Both the position numbers and the translations under genes were made by a program. From assembly GCF_002737755.1 (NCBI RefSeq), contig NZ_PEGH01000004.1, positions 310,001 to 374,000 on the forward strand: 64,000 nucleotides of DNA. Reading direction: 5' to 3'. Numbering within the stretch: the stretch's first letter is position 1; every line of letters starts with the position of its first letter. Below are positions 9,153-19,388 of the stretch, piece after piece. Origin of the DNA: Caulobacter sp. BP25. Lineage in GTDB: Bacteria > Pseudomonadota > Alphaproteobacteria > Caulobacterales > Caulobacteraceae. Under the pieces are notes generated by a model. The model worked only from the letters and a program-made list of their open reading frames with translations, was not told the origin of the DNA and did no database searches.

Positions 9153-10774
9153 TTAGATCGCGAGCCAGTCGCCCAACGTCTGGCTGGTCGCTCCGACAAG
9201 GATCATCTGGTCGCCGTTGCCAAGGTCGATCACCACCCCTTCGGTAGAATAGGTGAGCGTGTAGGTCTGACCGGGATCCAGCTGGACCCGGTCGCCGGCC
9301 GCGCTGGAGAAATCAGTCACCCGGTCGATCGCCGCCCCTGCAAAGAAATAGAAGGTATCGGCTCCCGCGCCGCCCGTGACGGTGTCGTTGCCGCGATCAC
9401 CGGCCATCCAGTCGTTGCCAGCCCCACCGTCGACGATATCGTCGCCCTGCCCGCCGCGCACCCAATCGGCGCCGTCGCCGCCATAGCAGGTGTCATTGCC
9501 GAGATTGCCGTAGACGACATCCTCCCCGGCGTCGCCGTAGAGCAGGTCCTGGTCCTTGCCGCCCACGACCCAGTCGCCGCCTTCGCCGCCATAGGCGAGG
9601 TCGTCACCCATATTTCCGTTGATCTGGTCGAAACCATCGCCGCCGCGGATGGTGTCATTGCCTTCGTCGCCGGCCACGATGTCGTCACCCGCGCCGGCGT
9701 CGATCGAGTCTTCACCGGTGCCGCCAAAAATTTGATCTTGACCCTCCCCCCCAGGACGAGGTCGCCGCCGGTGTCGCCGGTCAGGCGGTCGTCGCCTTGG
9801 CCACCGTACAGGCTGTCGGAACCGACGCCCCCATCCAGGGTGTCTGCGCCGTTGTCTCCGCTAAGGACGTCCCGCCCGATTCCGCCGCGAATGTCGTCGT
9901 CGCGCGCGCCGCCCGTAGCACTGTCGTCACCAGCGCCCATATCGACATGGCCAAACACAGCGCCGACGGACAATCGAACGACGTCATTGCCGTCGCCCAT
10001 CAGCACATTGCCGCGAATTACGCCTGAGTTGACGAGGGTGTCCGCCCCGGTCCCGAGCGAGACCGAGCCGTTCAATGTATTGTTGTTGAGCACATACTCA
10101 ACGGTCTGTTGAGGCGGGGAATAGCCGCCATCGCCAACCAGGATCGCATAGGTCCCGGTGATTATGCCGTTGTTGATAATGTTTGGCGTCGATACCTGGG
10201 AGCTGAGCCCCTGGACCGTCAGACCAATGCTCGTTCCGCCACCCGTGGAGGTAGCGGTAATAGTGCCATCGTTAGTGAAGCTGCCGTATTCGAACCGATC
10301 AATGTATATGCCGGTGGCCGCCCCTGACGCCACTGCGGAAATAACGCCGTCATTGGTCACACGCCCGCCATTGACGAAGTGCAGCCCCTCTGCGCGGCTA
10401 CCGCCGACCGCTTCGACATGCCCATGATTTTCAAACGCTTGGCCCGTCGACCAAGTATAGAGACCATAGGCAGCATCACCCTGGGCGTATACTTTGCCAG
10501 TATTGACTATACCAGCACTCCACTGCGGAGAGTAGAATGCGTAGGAAGTACCCGAGGATTCAGCTGATACAAGGCCTTGATTGTTAATAGTGCCGCTGGA
10601 AACGTAGGAATTGATCGCGACGGCACTTTGCCCGCCGCTGGCGCTGATCATTCCGTAGTTCAAGAATTCAATCTGGCCACCAAATGAATAAAAGTAAAAT
10701 ACGGAAGATCCGTCTTTCGTCGCGTATACTTCATCCTTCTCGACGATAAAATTCGACGAAATGGTGATTGTCAT
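9153..10774 (-). pseudogene. RTX protein with beta-helix/adhesin-like N terminus, broken by a single-base frameshift
   Basis: Reading from the ATG at 10774, the first 250 or so residues are repeats of the form N-x-G-x-I-x-A, for example FENHGHVEA and FTNDGTITAT, suggesting a beta-solenoid. RTX nonapeptides follow from about residue 270. At the G7 tract (9746-9752 on the plus strand) the frame changes: the current frame turns to low-complexity residues, while the other frame continues GEGQDQIFGG and good RTX repeats to a stop at 9153. Adding one G restores an open protein of about 540 aa. The C terminus ending SQTLGDWLAI matches that of the serralysin next door, implying the same exporter. It could be a true pseudogene, a slipped-strand switch or a sequencing error. 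Confidence 0.8.
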
Positions 10775-11124
10775 GCGAACGCCTCACTCTGGTAAACGAC
10801 AAAATCACATGCACCCGAAGATACTATTGGGCGACCAAGCGCCGAACAACTTGCTCGCCGACAACTTCGCGCTCTAGAAAAGCTAGACCTCGCGACGCCC
10901 CCAAGCGACGACGCCTAGGAAACAATCCGGCCTGATGGCCCGCTCATATTCACCATTGACGCCACCCAGGCGGGCAAAAGACCCACCTTAAGTGGAACTC
11001 AGGCGCCGCGCTGAAACAAGTGGAAACTTGACCTTGGAGTGAAGGTAGAGGCGACGGCTGAGCGCCCCGTCACCAACCGCTCGTGAGCGGCAACGCCGAG
11101 CCCGCGTTGGAATAGGGCCGAAAA
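10775..11124. other. Intergenic region upstream of the RTX gene, no gene seen
   Basis: About 350 bp between the start of the second RTX gene and the ettA terminator. It is locally more AT-rich next to the RTX start and probably holds that promoter. I see no convincing open reading frame, RNA gene or repeat. Confidence 0.5.
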
Positions 11125-11149
11125 CCGCCCGCGCTTAAAACGCGGGCGG
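11125..11149 (-). terminator. Rho-independent terminator downstream of ettA
   Basis: Perfect 9-bp GC-rich arms CCGCCCGCG and CGCGGGCGG enclose a 7-nt loop. Read on the minus strand the stem is followed by TTTT. It lies 26 bp past the ettA stop. A run of five A residues on the other side may make it work in both directions. Confidence 0.75.
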
Positions 11150-11175
11150 TCTAAAAAGCGTAGAAGCGCCCGCCC

Positions 11176-12843
<1,668 letters not shown>

Positions 12844-12985
12844 GAGGCTCGCGTTCTCGCTGGACGAGGGTTTCGGGGATTGGCCGCTGAAATAGCGGTC
12901 CGGGCCGCTTCGCGCAATCGCGGCGGGACATTAGGCCGCTCGCCAAGGTTCATCATTCCGTCGCGCGAGTGTCGACCATCTGACA

Positions 12986-13001
12986 CCGAACCGTCGTTCG
13001 G
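12986..13001. promoter_or_regulatory. Short inverted repeat upstream of the TonB receptor
   Basis: CCGAAC-CGTC-GTTCGG is a perfect 6-bp dyad with a 4-nt centre in the intergenic region between ettA and the TonB-dependent receptor. It lies 70 bp before the receptor ATG and might be an operator. It is short enough to occur by chance in GC-rich DNA. Confidence 0.3.
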
Positions 13002-13071
13002 CCGTCGTCGACCGCTGTTAGCCGATCCCCCAAGCCGACGCTGATCCGCATCGGACAAGGGGATTCTGACA

Positions 13072-15384
13072 ATGAAAAAGAACCAGATGCTTCTGGGCGT
13101 CGCCGCGCTGGCGCTCGTCATGGGCGCCGCGCCCGCCTTCGCCGACGACAAGGCCGTTGACGCCGCCGCCCCAGCCGCCGCCGCTCCGGCAGACAGCTCG
13201 GAAGTCGACGCGCTGATCATCATTGGCCAGGGCCAGAGCCGCCAAATCCAGACCTTGAACAGCGACGCCATCGGCCTTCAGGCCGCCGGCACCAGCGCTC
13301 TGAAAGCGATCGACAAGCTGCCGGGCGTCACATTCCAGTCGGCCGACGCCTTCGGCGCTTACGAGTGGTCGACCCGCATCTCGATCCGCGGCTTCAACCA
13401 GAACCAGTTGGGCTTCACCCTGGACGGCGTCCCGCTGGGCGACATGAGCTACGGCAACCACAACGGCCTGCATATCAGCCGCGCGATCGCCAGCGAGAAC
13501 ATCGGCCGCGTTGAATTGGCCCAGGGCGCGGGCGCCCTCGGCACGGCCTCGACCTCGAACCTGGGCGGCACGCTGCAGTTCTTCTCGCGCGATCCGCAGG
13601 AGACCCTGGGCGGCGAGATCGACGTCACGGGCGGTTCGGACAACATGCACCGCGTATTCGGCCGCTTCGAAACCGGCGCTATCCAGCAACTAGGCGGCCT
13701 GCGCGGCTACATCTCCATCGCCGACCAGAAATCCGACAAGTGGAAGGGCGGCGGCGAGCAGAAGCAGCGCCAGTACGACGCCAAGCTGGTAATGCCGCTG
13801 GGCGAGCGCGGCGACCTGACCGGCTTCTACCACCGCTCGGAACGTCGCGAGCAGGACTACCAGGACATGTCGTTCGCGATGATCAAGCGCCTGGGTCGCG
13901 ACTGGGACAACACCCAGCCGAACTGGGCCCTGGCGGTCGCCGCCGCCCGCGCCTATCAGACCGGGACCGCCCTGCCGGCCCCGTTCGCGACGGTGGACGA
14001 CGCCTACTACGCCGGCGCCGGCATCCGTGACGACGACCTCTACGGCGCGTCGCTGAACCTCAACATCACCGATCGCGTGAAGCTGGACGCCACGGCCTAT
14101 CAGCATAAGAACAAGGGCCAGGGCCTGTGGTATACGCCCTATGTCGCCAGCCCCGGCTTCGGGACCACGGGCTCGACCGCCGCCCCGCTGTCGATCCGCA
14201 CCACCGAATACGACATCGACCGGGGAGGCCTGACCGCCGGCCTGACCGTGGACCTGGGGGCTCACCGCCTCAGCGGCGGCTTCTGGCATGAGGTGAACAA
14301 CTTCAACCAGGCGCGTCGCTTCTACGCCGAGACCGCCGCCGCGCCGTCGCGCGATCCGCTGGACTTCCAGTCAAACCCGTTCTTCACCCAGTGGCAGTAT
14401 AGCTTCGAGACCAAGACCACGACCGGTCACATCGAAGACGAGTGGACCCTGACCGACGCCCTGAAGGTCAATTTCGGCTTCAAGACGATCAAGGTGACCA
14501 ACGGCGTCAAGACCGTGGTCGGCAACGCACTGTCGGGCGAGATCGAGAGCAAGGATAACTTCCTGCCTCAGGTCGGCTTCGTCTATAAAGCCTCGTCCGA
14601 CTTCGAAGTGTTCGGCGGCTATACCGAGAACATGGGCGCCTATGTCTCGGCGGCCACCTCCGGTCCCTTCGCCTCGCAAGACCAGGCTCGCGTCAACTAC
14701 ATCGCCCAGACCCTCAAGCCGGAAAGCTCGCAGACCTTCGAACTGGGCGGTCGCTATCGCACTGAGCGCTTCCAGGGCGTGGCCGCTGTCTACCACGTGA
14801 CCTTCGACAACCGCCTGCTGGCGGTGGCGCAGGGCTCGGCCATCCAGGGCAACGCCCCGGTGCTGTCGAACGTCGGTTCGGTCGAGACCAAGGGCGTGGA
14901 GCTGGCTGGCACGTACCGCCTGACCGACGCCTGGAGCCTGTACGGCGCCTATACCTACAACGACTCCAAGTACCAGGATAACGTGGTCGCCCAGGACGGC
15001 ACGATCCGCGCTCGCACCAAGGGCAAGACCGTCGTCAACACGCCCAAGAACATCTTCAAGGGCGAGATCGCGTTCGACCAGGCCGGCTTCTTCGGCAAGC
15101 TGGGCGTCGCTTATACCGACAAGCGCTACTACACCTACGAGAACATCGGCGGCCAGGCGCCCTCGACCACGGTGGCCGACCTGACCATGGGCTACCGCTT
15201 CGCCGAACAAGGCTGGGGCAAGGGCCTGGAGGTCCAGGTCAATGTCACCAACCTGACCGACAAGGACTACATCTCGACCATCGGTTCGGGCGGCTTCGTC
15301 AACAGTGACGCGACCGGCGAGGCCATGACCGTCCTGCCGGCTCCGCCGCGTCAGGTCTACCTGTCGGTCAAGAAGCGCTTCTGA
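13072..15384 (+). CDS. TonB-dependent outer-membrane receptor
   Basis: A 770-aa protein with a signal peptide (MKKNQMLLGVAALALVMGAA, cleavage near AFA-DDK). Next comes a possible TonB box around VDALIII, then a plug domain with IRGFNQNQLGFTLDGVPLG and VELAQGAGALGTASTSNLGG. A 22-strand beta barrel fills the rest and ends VYLSVKKRF with a terminal phenylalanine, as usual for outer-membrane insertion. It imports a scarce ligand using proton-motive energy through TonB-ExbB-ExbD. Caulobacter has dozens of such receptors and the ligand cannot be assigned here; no transporter or regulator lies beside it. Start is the ATG preceded by AAGGGGATTCTGACA. Confidence 0.95.
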   Translation: MKKNQMLLGVAALALVMGAAPAFADDKAVDAAAPAAAAPADSSEVDALIIIGQGQSRQIQTLNSDAIGLQAAGTSALKAIDKLPGVTFQSADAFGAYEWSTRISIRGFNQNQLGFTLDGVPLGDMSYGNHNGLHISRAIASENIGRVELAQGAGALGTASTSNLGGTLQFFSRDPQETLGGEIDVTGGSDNMHRVFGRFETGAIQQLGGLRGYISIADQKSDKWKGGGEQKQRQYDAKLVMPLGERGDLTGFYHRSERREQDYQDMSFAMIKRLGRDWDNTQPNWALAVAAARAYQTGTALPAPFATVDDAYYAGAGIRDDDLYGASLNLNITDRVKLDATAYQHKNKGQGLWYTPYVASPGFGTTGSTAAPLSIRTTEYDIDRGGLTAGLTVDLGAHRLSGGFWHEVNNFNQARRFYAETAAAPSRDPLDFQSNPFFTQWQYSFETKTTTGHIEDEWTLTDALKVNFGFKTIKVTNGVKTVVGNALSGEIESKDNFLPQVGFVYKASSDFEVFGGYTENMGAYVSAATSGPFASQDQARVNYIAQTLKPESSQTFELGGRYRTERFQGVAAVYHVTFDNRLLAVAQGSAIQGNAPVLSNVGSVETKGVELAGTYRLTDAWSLYGAYTYNDSKYQDNVVAQDGTIRARTKGKTVVNTPKNIFKGEIAFDQAGFFGKLGVAYTDKRYYTYENIGGQAPSTTVADLTMGYRFAEQGWGKGLEVQVNVTNLTDKDYISTIGSGGFVNSDATGEAMTVLPAPPRQVYLSVKKRF

Positions 15385-15388
15385 TCTT

Positions 15389-15409
15389 TCGGGGGCCTTT
15401 CGCCCCCGA
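15389..15409 (+). terminator. Terminator after the TonB receptor gene
   Basis: TCGGGGGC and GCCCCCGA form an 8-bp stem with a 5-nt loop, 5 bp past the receptor stop. It is followed by a short pyrimidine run (TCTTCCTCCCC) rather than a clean T-tract, so termination strength is uncertain. Confidence 0.65.
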
Positions 15410-15538
15410 TCTTCCTCCCCTCTATGACTTGGGCCGGGCGCGCGTCGCCCGGCCTTCTCTTTTGTCCGGACACGATTTTAGCCGCGTCCCGACACGATGG
15501 CGCTGGCGGGGAGACGGCCGCTCGCCCCTACTCGGCGC

Positions 15539-16309
15539 ATGACCGACACCCTCACCTCCCCCGCCGCCACGGCCTCGCCCGGCGCCAAGTCCGAGATCCT
15601 GGAGATCGCCCGCATCACGCTGGCGGGCCTGGCGATCGCCGTGCTGCTCCGGATCGTGGTGTTCCAGCCCTTCACGATCCCGTCCTCCTCGATGGAGCCT
15701 GGGCTGGTCATCGGCGACTACATCATCGTCTCGAAGTTCGCCTACGGCTGGAGCCGGGCGTCCCTGCCGTTCAATCCGCCGCTGCCCGCCGGCCGCCTCA
15801 TGGGTGGCGCGCCCAAGCGCGGCGATGTGGTGGTCTTCCGCCTGCCGCGTGATCCTGGCCAGACCTGGATCAAGCGCGTCATCGGCCTGCCTGGCGATCG
15901 CATCCAGGTCCGGGGCGGCCAGGTGTTCGTCAACGACAAGCCCCTGCCCCAGGCGCCGATGACGGTCGTGCAGGACCATGACGATCCCTACCGCCAAGTC
16001 CTTGAGGTGCGCGAGCGCCAGCCGGACGGTCGATCCTATGTCACCTATGATGGAGGGGCCGGGCAGCCGGGTGACGACACCGACGTCTATGTCGTACCCG
16101 AAGGCCGCTATTTCATGATGGGCGATAATCGCGACAACTCGCTCGACAGCCGCTGGCCGCGCGAGCTGGGCGTCGGCCTGCTGCCCGCCGACAACATTGT
16201 AGGCAAGGCCGAGCTGGTGCTGGCGTCGTGGGAACCGGGCGCGGCGCTCTACAAGCCGTGGACCTGGCTGAACCTTCAGTGGGATCGCTTCGTCAAGCCG
16301 ATCCGCTAG
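15539..16309 (+). CDS. lepB: Signal peptidase I
   Basis: A 256-aa inner-membrane serine protease. One N-terminal membrane segment (ITLAGLAIAVLLRIVVF) is followed by the catalytic serine in PSSSMEPG (S51). The general-base lysine is in TWIKRVIGLPGD (K112), and the conserved box MGDNRDNSLDSR is also present. It removes signal peptides from exported proteins on the periplasmic side. The first ATG in the frame (15497) adds a basic stretch with no homology pattern, so MTDTLTSPAA at 15539 is preferred. The downstream stem-loop overlaps the stop codon. Whether it is the housekeeping copy or an extra one cannot be told from this window. Confidence 0.92.
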   Translation: MTDTLTSPAATASPGAKSEILEIARITLAGLAIAVLLRIVVFQPFTIPSSSMEPGLVIGDYIIVSKFAYGWSRASLPFNPPLPAGRLMGGAPKRGDVVVFRLPRDPGQTWIKRVIGLPGDRIQVRGGQVFVNDKPLPQAPMTVVQDHDDPYRQVLEVRERQPDGRSYVTYDGGAGQPGDDTDVYVVPEGRYFMMGDNRDNSLDSRWPRELGVGLLPADNIVGKAELVLASWEPGAALYKPWTWLNLQWDRFVKPIR

Positions 16310-16416
16310 AGCCTTTCTCCTGCGAATGAAAGCATTCGAAGGGGAAAGGCTCTATTTCAAACATTTAGAGCGTGATTGCCGCCGAAACCGCTCACACTTT
16401 CGGCTATCACGCTCTA
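16307..16416. repeat. Tandem stem-loops after lepB (Caulobacter-type intergenic repeat)
   Basis: The first stem pairs TAGAGCCTTTC (16307-16317, which includes the lepB stop) with GAAAGGCTCTA (16344-16354) and has an inner CGAATG/CATTCG stem. The second pairs TAGAGCGTGAT (16366-16376) with ATCACGCTCTA (16406-16416), with inner GCCGAAA/TTTCGGC. The loop carries ACCGCTCACACTT, which recurs in the pair of stems at 21630-21737. Both probably act as terminators or mRNA 3' stabilisers. Confidence 0.7.
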
Positions 16417-16422
16417 GTCGCC

Positions 16423-16755
16423 TCAGCGCGCCTTGAACTCATCGAGACTAAGGGCGCCGTCGTGATTGGCGTCCAGCCGCTGGAACGCTGCATCCGAGCC
16501 GGAGGGGCGCGCGAGCGATGGCGCGGCCACCGCGCCCACCGCAAGCCCCGCCAGCGCCGCCGCCAGCACACGCCAGAGCGCGCTTCGCCGGCGCGGCGTC
16601 GTGGACGCCCGAAGGTCCCTCTCGATGAAATCACGCAGCGCCTCGCTGGCCGTGCGCCGCGCGCCCTGGCAACGCGCCATGAACGCGGCCTTGGTCTCGG
16701 GCGGCAGGCGGATTTCGAGGGTCTCGGTCTTCTTGGGCGACCTGCCGACAGGCAT
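16423..16755 (-). CDS. Small membrane protein with ribbon-helix-helix-like N terminus and C-terminal EF-hand
   Basis: A 110-aa protein from the ATG at 16755, which has GGAG six bases upstream; an earlier ATG at 16782 has a purine run directly against it and is less likely. Residues 10-48 (TETLEIRLPPETKAAFMARC, then SEALRDFIERDL) look like a ribbon-helix-helix DNA-binding fold. Residues 59-82 are a membrane segment rich in Leu, Ala and Val. Residues 95-106, DANHDGALSLDE, are a canonical 12-residue EF-hand loop with D1, N3, D5, G6 and E12. No function is known. The arrangement predicts a cytoplasmic nucleic-acid-binding end and a periplasmic calcium-binding end, although the RHH-like fold could have another role. 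Confidence 0.75.
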   Translation of the reverse strand: MPVGRSPKKTETLEIRLPPETKAAFMARCQGARRTASEALRDFIERDLRASTTPRRRSALWRVLAAALAGLAVGAVAAPSLARPSGSDAAFQRLDANHDGALSLDEFKAR

Positions 16756-17044
16756 TGGCGTCTCCGACGTTTCGAACCCCATCTTCCCGCCGCTCGGCGC
16801 AAAAGAAAAGCCCGGCCAAAAGACCGGGCTGAAAGTTCATAGGGAGGAAACGCCCAGGAAGGGCAGAGGCGCTCGGCGCCTCACGGGATCTTGATAGCGC
16901 TAACATCGGTGTAGATGCAAGCGATTCTTATCCGCTGCGACGTCCGGTCGCGCGTCCGGCGGCTTCACGGCTTTACGCCGGTTGAAAGAGACCCTACCAG
17001 CGTTACCGCTACCGCCGCAGAGGCGGAGCGGGAGAGAAGCGCTG

Positions 17045-18286
17045 ATGATGTTGTGTACGCGTCGATCGCTGGCCGCCCTGGCCCTGTCCTTCGCCATGGC
17101 CCTGCCCCTGAGCGCTCACGCGGCGGAGGCGCGGGACCGCTGGGTTGGCGCCTGGGCCAGCGCCCAGCTAGCGCCGGACACCAAGAACAGCCTCGCCCCG
17201 GAAGACTATTCCCACGCCACCCTGCGCCAGATCGTGCGTCTCAGCCTGGGCGGGGACAGGCTGCGGGTGCGCCTCTCAAACGCCTTCGGAACGCGTCCCC
17301 TGACGATCAAGGCGGCGCATGTGGCGGTGTCCGCCGCGCTCGACAGCGCCAAGATCAAGCCCGAGACCGATCGCCCCCTCACCTTCTCTGGCCGCAGCGA
17401 AGTCACCATCCCGGCCGGCGCCGACTACTGGTCCGATCCCGTCGCCTTGAAGGTCGCGCCCCTGACGAGCCTGGCGATCAGCCTGCGCTATGTCGAAGCG
17501 CCCGACGTTCAAACCGGTCATCCAGGCTCGCGCGCCACATCGTACGTTCTCGCCGGGGACCACGTCGCCGCCGCCGACCTCCCCGGCGCCAAGACGGCCG
17601 ATCGCTGGTTCCAGATCGCGGGCGTCGAGGTGGCTCCGACCGCGAAGACGGCCGGCGCGATCGTGGCCTTCGGCGACAGCATTACCGACGGCTATGGCGT
17701 CCAGCCCAACACCAACCTGCGCTGGACCGACGCCCTGATCGAACGGCTGAAGGGCAAGAACCTCGCGGTCCTGAACCTGGGCATCGGCGGCAACCGCGTG
17801 CTGCTGGACGGCCTGGGCCCCAACGCCCTGGCGCGGTTAGAGCGAGACGTGCTCAGCCAGCCGGGCGTCACCCATCTGGTGCTGCTGGAAGGCGTCAATG
17901 ATCTGGGCACGCTGACCCGCGACGCGCCCGCGACGCCGGAAGCGCACAAGGCGCTGGTCGAGCAGGTGATCGCCGCCTACCGCCAGATGACCGACCGGGC
18001 CCGCGCGCGGGGCATCAAGGTGATCGGCGCGACCATCCTGCCCTATGGCGGCTCGGCCTATTACCATCCCGGCCCCGAGAGCGAGGCCGATCGCCAGGCC
18101 ATCAACGCCTTCATCCGCGCGCCCGGAAACTTCGACGGCGTCATCGACTGGGACAAGGCCCTGCGCGATCCGGCCCGGCCGACCCACCTGCTGGCCGCCT
18201 ACGACAATGACGGTCTGCATCCGAACATGGCGGGCTACAAGGCGATGGCGGACGCCATTCCGCTGAGCCTGTTCGAAAGCAAATAG
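17045..18286 (+). CDS. Exported SGNH/GDSL-family hydrolase
   Basis: A 413-aa protein with a signal peptide (RRSLAALALSFAMALPLSAHA, cleavage before AEARDRW). An N-terminal beta-rich domain of about 170 residues comes first. The SGNH blocks follow: FGDSITDG (nucleophile serine), GIGGNR (Gly), EGVNDLG (Asn) and DGLHPN (Asp/His). Such enzymes are extracytoplasmic esterases, often of acetylated polysaccharides or lipids. The polysaccharide deacetylase gene follows on the same strand. The start is the first of two adjacent ATG codons, preceded by GGGAGAGAAG. Confidence 0.9.
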   Translation: MMLCTRRSLAALALSFAMALPLSAHAAEARDRWVGAWASAQLAPDTKNSLAPEDYSHATLRQIVRLSLGGDRLRVRLSNAFGTRPLTIKAAHVAVSAALDSAKIKPETDRPLTFSGRSEVTIPAGADYWSDPVALKVAPLTSLAISLRYVEAPDVQTGHPGSRATSYVLAGDHVAAADLPGAKTADRWFQIAGVEVAPTAKTAGAIVAFGDSITDGYGVQPNTNLRWTDALIERLKGKNLAVLNLGIGGNRVLLDGLGPNALARLERDVLSQPGVTHLVLLEGVNDLGTLTRDAPATPEAHKALVEQVIAAYRQMTDRARARGIKVIGATILPYGGSAYYHPGPESEADRQAINAFIRAPGNFDGVIDWDKALRDPARPTHLLAAYDNDGLHPNMAGYKAMADAIPLSLFESK

Positions 18287-18293
18287 AGTCCGG

Positions 18294-18415
18294 TCTCCCC
18301 GGCGAATGCCGGGGCCCAGTTTCATCCGGGAAGTCAGACGTGTTCGCGCCCAAAATCAAAACCAAGTTCGTTCGCACTCCTGGCTCGATCTGGACCCCGG
18401 CATTCGCCGGGGAGA
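18294..18415. repeat. Dispersed inverted repeat, copy 1
   Basis: Two 21-bp arms (18294-18314 and 18395-18415) are exact reverse complements. Each contains the near-palindrome CCCCGGCGAATGCCGGGG. The element fills the gap between the SGNH hydrolase and the deacetylase. A related copy lies at 25010-25127, also just upstream of an exported hydrolase gene. Confidence 0.8.
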
Positions 18416-18423
18416 TCGGGAAA

Positions 18424-19323
18424 ATGATTGGCCTACTCGGTATGATCCTGAGCGCCGCCACGGCCGCGCACGCGGAGCCCAAACCCGTCATCGCCGTCAC
18501 CTGGGACGATCTGCCCGCCCACAGCGCCCTGCCGCCGGGCGTGACGCGCGTGCAGATCGCGGCGGACCTCCTGAAGGCCTCGGCCGACGCCAAGGCTCCC
18601 GCCTTCGGCTTCATCAACGGCGTCCAGACCGAGCGCGAGCCCGCCTCCGCGCCCGTGCTGAAGATGTGGCGCGAAGCCGGTCAGCCCTTGGGCAACCACA
18701 CCTGGTCGCATCCGAATCTGGCCGCCCTGACGCCCGAGCAATTCACGGCCGAGATCGCTCGCAACGAGCCGATGCTGAAGGACCTTATGGGCGACGAGGA
18801 CTGGCGCTGGCTGCGCTATCCCTTCCTGTCCGAAGGCGACACGCCCGAGAAACGCCTGGCCGTGCGCCAGTGGCTAGCCGCCAACCACTACAAGATCGCC
18901 AGCGTGACCATGGGCTTCAACGACTGGGCCTTTGGCGAGCCCTATGCCCGCTGCATGGCCAAGGGCGACGAGACCGCTGTCGCCGAGCTGGAGAAACGCT
19001 TCCTGGAAGGCGCGGCCGCTGCGGCCGATCGCGCCCGCGCCATGGCCAAGACGCTCTACGGTGAGGACATCCCGTATGTTCTGCTGATGCACGCGGGCGC
19101 CTTTGACGCGCGTATGGCGCCGCGTCTGTTCAAGCTTTACCAGGACAAGGGCTTTGGCTTCACCACTCTGGAACAGGCGCAGAAGCATCCGTTCTACAAG
19201 ACGGATATTGATCCCAGCCTGCCGCCCCGACCGACCACGCTGGACAATGCCTTGAAGGCCAAGGGCCTGCCGGTTCCGCCCGATCCGGTGGACCTGAAGG
19301 CGCTGGACGCGATGTGCCGCTAG
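18424..19323 (+). CDS. Exported polysaccharide deacetylase family protein
   Basis: A 299-aa protein beginning MIGLLGMILSAATAAHAEPK, a short signal peptide. The NodB-type carbohydrate esterase fold shows VTWDDLPAH (the paired Asp near the N terminus) and GNHTWSHPNL, the HxxxH metal-binding histidines. RYPFLSEGD follows as the third motif, and VLLMHAGAFDARM is near the end. It probably removes N- or O-acetyl groups from a glycan in the periplasm. A longer in-frame reading from 18340 would translate the repeat element and is rejected. The gene is followed by an S9 peptidase. Confidence 0.9.
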   Translation: MIGLLGMILSAATAAHAEPKPVIAVTWDDLPAHSALPPGVTRVQIAADLLKASADAKAPAFGFINGVQTEREPASAPVLKMWREAGQPLGNHTWSHPNLAALTPEQFTAEIARNEPMLKDLMGDEDWRWLRYPFLSEGDTPEKRLAVRQWLAANHYKIASVTMGFNDWAFGEPYARCMAKGDETAVAELEKRFLEGAAAAADRARAMAKTLYGEDIPYVLLMHAGAFDARMAPRLFKLYQDKGFGFTTLEQAQKHPFYKTDIDPSLPPRPTTLDNALKAKGLPVPPDPVDLKALDAMCR

Positions 19324-19388
19324 AGTTTCACCGCCTGCATCAACTTCGCTGCTGACAACCGCCACGCTCGCGAATAGCGTCGCGCGCC

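Noticed and set aside
12844..13071. Cobalamin riboswitch before the TonB receptor
   Set aside because: No B12-box-like segment is visible and there are no neighbouring cobalamin genes.
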